Assembly: GCA_035569435.1 (NCBI GenBank)
Contig: DATMNB010000275.1
Location: 1-7,019, forward strand
Source: DASRDS01 sp035569435
GTDB taxonomy: Bacteria > Gemmatimonadota > Gemmatimonadetes > Gemmatimonadales > Gemmatimonadaceae
Direction: 5' to 3'
DNA: 7,019 nucleotides
Shown here: piece by piece, positions 5,498 to 7,019 of the stretch
How the letters are laid out: every line of letters starts with the position of its first letter
How positions within the stretch are numbered: the stretch's first letter is position 1
Notes under the pieces: model-generated
Told to the model about the DNA's origin: nothing
Database searches by the model: none
The model's input: the letters and a program-made list of their open reading frames with translations, nothing else
Program-made: the position numbers and the translations under genes

Positions 5498-6406
5498 CTA
5501 CGTCGCTCGCACGAGTCCCGCGACAATGCGACGGAATGCGCGTGTCCGCGTCGAGCGATCATCGGATCGCCCGATCAACTCCGTCTCGAGGGGAATGGCG
5601 ATATCGGACAGCGGGATGTAGCGCACCGTCGGCGGCAGTGACGATCGCGCCATCGTCGGGAGGAGCGTCCACCCGTATCCGCTGCTGACCAACGCGAACG
5701 CCGATGCGGCGTTCGTATCGACCTGGCCCAGGGCCGGCACAAGGCGCGGTGAGAAACCAATCTGCTGAAACGCGGCGAGGATACGATCGTACACCGCTGG
5801 GAGAGCGGCCCGCTCATGCCAGAGAAACGGGTAGCGTTCGAGCTCGAAGATCGACAGGCTCCGTCGGCGCGCCAAGCGATGCTTGCGCCCGACGATCACA
5901 CCAGCCAACAGGTCCTCCGTGATGGTGTCGATCGTCACGCCGGGTCTCGACGACACCATCGCATACCCGATCCCAATATCGATGGCACACGTGACCGTGG
6001 CCTCGGCCATCGCGATGGAGGCCATGGGCTCGAGGTGCACAGCCACCTTGGGCGCCGCCGCCCGATACTGCCGGAGGGCGGCCACGATCCAAGCGGGGCG
6101 AAGCTCGGGATTGACCACGCCGACCACGAGCGGACCGTCGCTGCTCTCGCGAATGTCGCGCGCCCGCGCGATCGCGGCCGTCGCCTCCGCGAGCGTGCGG
6201 CGTGCGCCTTCCATGAATCGCTGTCCGCCGCGCGTGAGGCGCACCCCCTTGGAGCTCCGCGCGAAGAGCGCCAGACCAAGCTCGTGCTCGAGGTCGCGGA
6301 TGGTCCGGCTCAGCGCCGACTGCGCCACATGCAGCCGCTCGGCGGCGCGCCGCATGCTCAGCGCATCAGCGACCGCGATGAACGCGCGCAGATGTCGGAT
6401 CTCCAT
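5498..6406 (-). CDS. LysR-type transcriptional regulator (302 aa)
   Basis: Classic LysR layout and length. The N-terminal winged helix-turn-helix covers about residues 1-60: MEIRHLRAFIAVADALSMRRAAERLHVAQSALSRTI with the recognition helix near 28-38, then LEHELGLALFAR and the RLTRGGQRF wing. A linker helix (about 64-88) leads to a periplasmic-binding-protein-like effector domain (about 92-300) starting PLVVGVVNPELRP, with DIGIGYAM (143-150) and DLLAGVIVGRKHRLA (165-179) as expected. The effector cannot be identified. Start is ATG 6404-6406 with GAGGA 5 nt upstream (6412-6416). The gene diverges from a secreted-protein gene across 69 nt; LysR regulators often control a divergent neighbour and themselves, so that gene is the first target to test. 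Downstream it runs co-directionally into the coiled-coil/HdeD/DUF1269 cassette after an 84-nt gap, with no clear terminator. Confidence 0.95.
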   Translation of the reverse strand: MEIRHLRAFIAVADALSMRRAAERLHVAQSALSRTIRDLEHELGLALFARSSKGVRLTRGGQRFMEGARRTLAEATAAIARARDIRESSDGPLVVGVVNPELRPAWIVAALRQYRAAAPKVAVHLEPMASIAMAEATVTCAIDIGIGYAMVSSRPGVTIDTITEDLLAGVIVGRKHRLARRRSLSIFELERYPFLWHERAALPAVYDRILAAFQQIGFSPRLVPALGQVDTNAASAFALVSSGYGWTLLPTMARSSLPPTVRYIPLSDIAIPLETELIGRSDDRSTRTRAFRRIVAGLVRAT

Positions 6407-6411
6407 TTGTG

Positions 6412-6416
6412 TCCTC
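6412..6416 (-). promoter_or_regulatory. Ribosome binding site of the LysR gene
   Basis: GAGGA on the minus strand, 5 nt before ATG 6404-6406. It supports the assigned LysR start. Confidence 0.65.
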
Positions 6417-6420
6417 AGGG

Positions 6421-6457
6421 CTGGCCGGGAGCGTCGCGACCCACAATATTGACCGAC
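6421..6457 (+). promoter_or_regulatory. Candidate promoter/operator between LysR and the secreted-protein gene
   Basis: The 69-nt divergent spacer (6407-6475) has two perfect 8-bp palindromes: GTCGCGAC (6433-6440) and CAATATTG (6444-6451). A plus-strand promoter can be drawn with AATATT (6445-6450) as -10 and CTGGCC (6421-6426) as a weak -35, 18 nt apart, giving a start site near 6457. The GTCGCGAC palindrome would then lie in the promoter spacer. A clear LysR T-N11-A box was not recognised, so regulator binding here is inference. Confidence 0.3.
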
Positions 6458-6475
6458 ACCGCACAGCGCAACTAC

Positions 6476-7019
6476 ATGACCCGGCTTCTAGCAATCGCCG
6501 CGCTCTCGCTGCTGTTGGCAGCGACCACGTCTCTGGCGCAGCGTCCTGACCATGGCGCCGCCGAGATCGAACTGCTCGCGTTGCGTGCCGCGATCACGCG
6601 GCGGATACCAGTGCGAGCGGACAGCTTTTTCGTCGGGCCGAGTCGTGTCCGTGTCACCGCGGACTCGGCCGCGAGCGTGCTTGCCGCGCTTCCCAAGCCC
6701 ACGGTGTGCCGGGGCGAGGCCGAGGGAGGTACCCTCTCGGTCAGGTGCGCCTCGTTGACAGAGCAAGAACCTGTCATGATCGCCATGCAACTCTTGATGC
6801 GCTACTCGGGCCAGTTCGGCGATATCTCGAGCGGCGGCCTGCTGCGGTCTGTGAATGCGCGCCGCCCCACGCCGTTCGATACGTTGCGCGTGCTGTGCGT
6901 TGGACGAGATACGTTAGTGATCGACGCGCCAGCCGTGGAGCGCTGGGAACGCGATTACTATCCGGTCATCGATTCGTCCGCTTCGGGGTATAACATGACT
7001 GGAATGGATGGTGGCGATG
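6476..7019 (+). CDS. Secreted protein of unknown function, N-terminal 181 residues (3' end outside window)
   Basis: Open from ATG 6476-6478 to the right edge with no stop, so partial. Residues 1-21 form a clear Sec signal peptide: MTRL, a hydrophobic core LLAIAALSLLLAATT, and SLA before Q22, giving likely cleavage after A21. The mature part begins QRPDHGAAEIELLALRAAI. It contains three cysteines: C78 and C91 could form a disulfide loop, and C141 is in RVLCVGRDTLVI. No catalytic motif or known domain is recognised. No ribosome site precedes the ATG. A TTG in frame at 6449-6451 exists upstream, but the signal peptide fits the ATG. The only plus-strand gene in the window, it is divergent from the LysR regulator, which may control it. 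Coding status is supported by the signal peptide and by an uninterrupted frame in GC-rich sequence. Confidence 0.65.
   Translation, partial: MTRLLAIAALSLLLAATTSLAQRPDHGAAEIELLALRAAITRRIPVRADSFFVGPSRVRVTADSAASVLAALPKPTVCRGEAEGGTLSVRCASLTEQEPVMIAMQLLMRYSGQFGDISSGGLLRSVNARRPTPFDTLRVLCVGRDTLVIDAPAVERWERDYYPVIDSSASGYNMTGMDGGD

Noticed and set aside
6472..6786. Minus-strand frames of about 100 codons antisense to the secreted protein
   Set aside because: The plus-strand frame has a clear signal peptide and stays open to the edge. The antisense products have no ribosome site support and no recognisable features.
1..7019. Mobile element, CRISPR, toxin-antitoxin or defence island
   Set aside because: No transposase, integrase, regular direct repeats, nuclease motifs or toxin-antitoxin-like pairs were seen. 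All genes fit ordinary chromosomal housekeeping, envelope or regulatory roles.

Overview
The window is GC-rich, gene-dense bacterial chromosomal DNA. Starts are ATG, GTG and TTG, and several have clear Shine-Dalgarno sequences (AGGAGG, GAGGTG, GAGGA). No tRNA, rRNA, CRISPR array, insertion sequence or prophage gene was seen. A MoxR ATPase followed by a short DUF58 protein, a BatA-N-terminal protein and a DUF4175-like membrane protein suggests Gemmatimonadota as a best guess. Acidobacteriota or Myxococcota are not excluded, because the assignment rests on gene content and style alone.

There are three regions. (1) Positions 1-3698, minus strand, form a tightly packed operon read right to left: moxR-type AAA+ ATPase (2676-3698), DUF58 vWA protein with a TTG start 3 nt later (1773-2672), BatA-like membrane protein 7 nt later (791-1765), and a DUF4175-like membrane protein whose GTG start overlaps the previous TAG stop (1-791, cut by the left edge). 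MoxR/vWA sets like this are thought to act as ATP-driven chaperone or remodelling machines at the cell envelope. Here an ATPase and a soluble MIDAS adaptor sit next to two membrane-anchored partners.

(2) Positions 3784-5413, minus strand, hold a second compact set: a charged coiled-coil protein, an HdeD/DUF308 six-helix membrane protein overlapping it by 11 nt, and a DUF1269 protein 30 nt further on. This looks like a small stress or envelope-protection cassette.

(3) Positions 5498-7019 hold a LysR-type regulator (minus strand) that diverges from a secreted protein of unknown function (plus strand, cut by the right edge). The 69-nt spacer between them contains two perfect 8-bp palindromes.

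All intergenic gaps are under 100 nt, so no stretch above 300 bases lacks a gene. The least usual points are the BatA-like protein, which seems to keep only a vestigial vWA domain without a MIDAS while its DUF58 neighbour has a complete one; the moxR-DUF58 junction, where one TAG separates two genes in the same frame; and the coiled-coil/HdeD/DUF1269 cassette.
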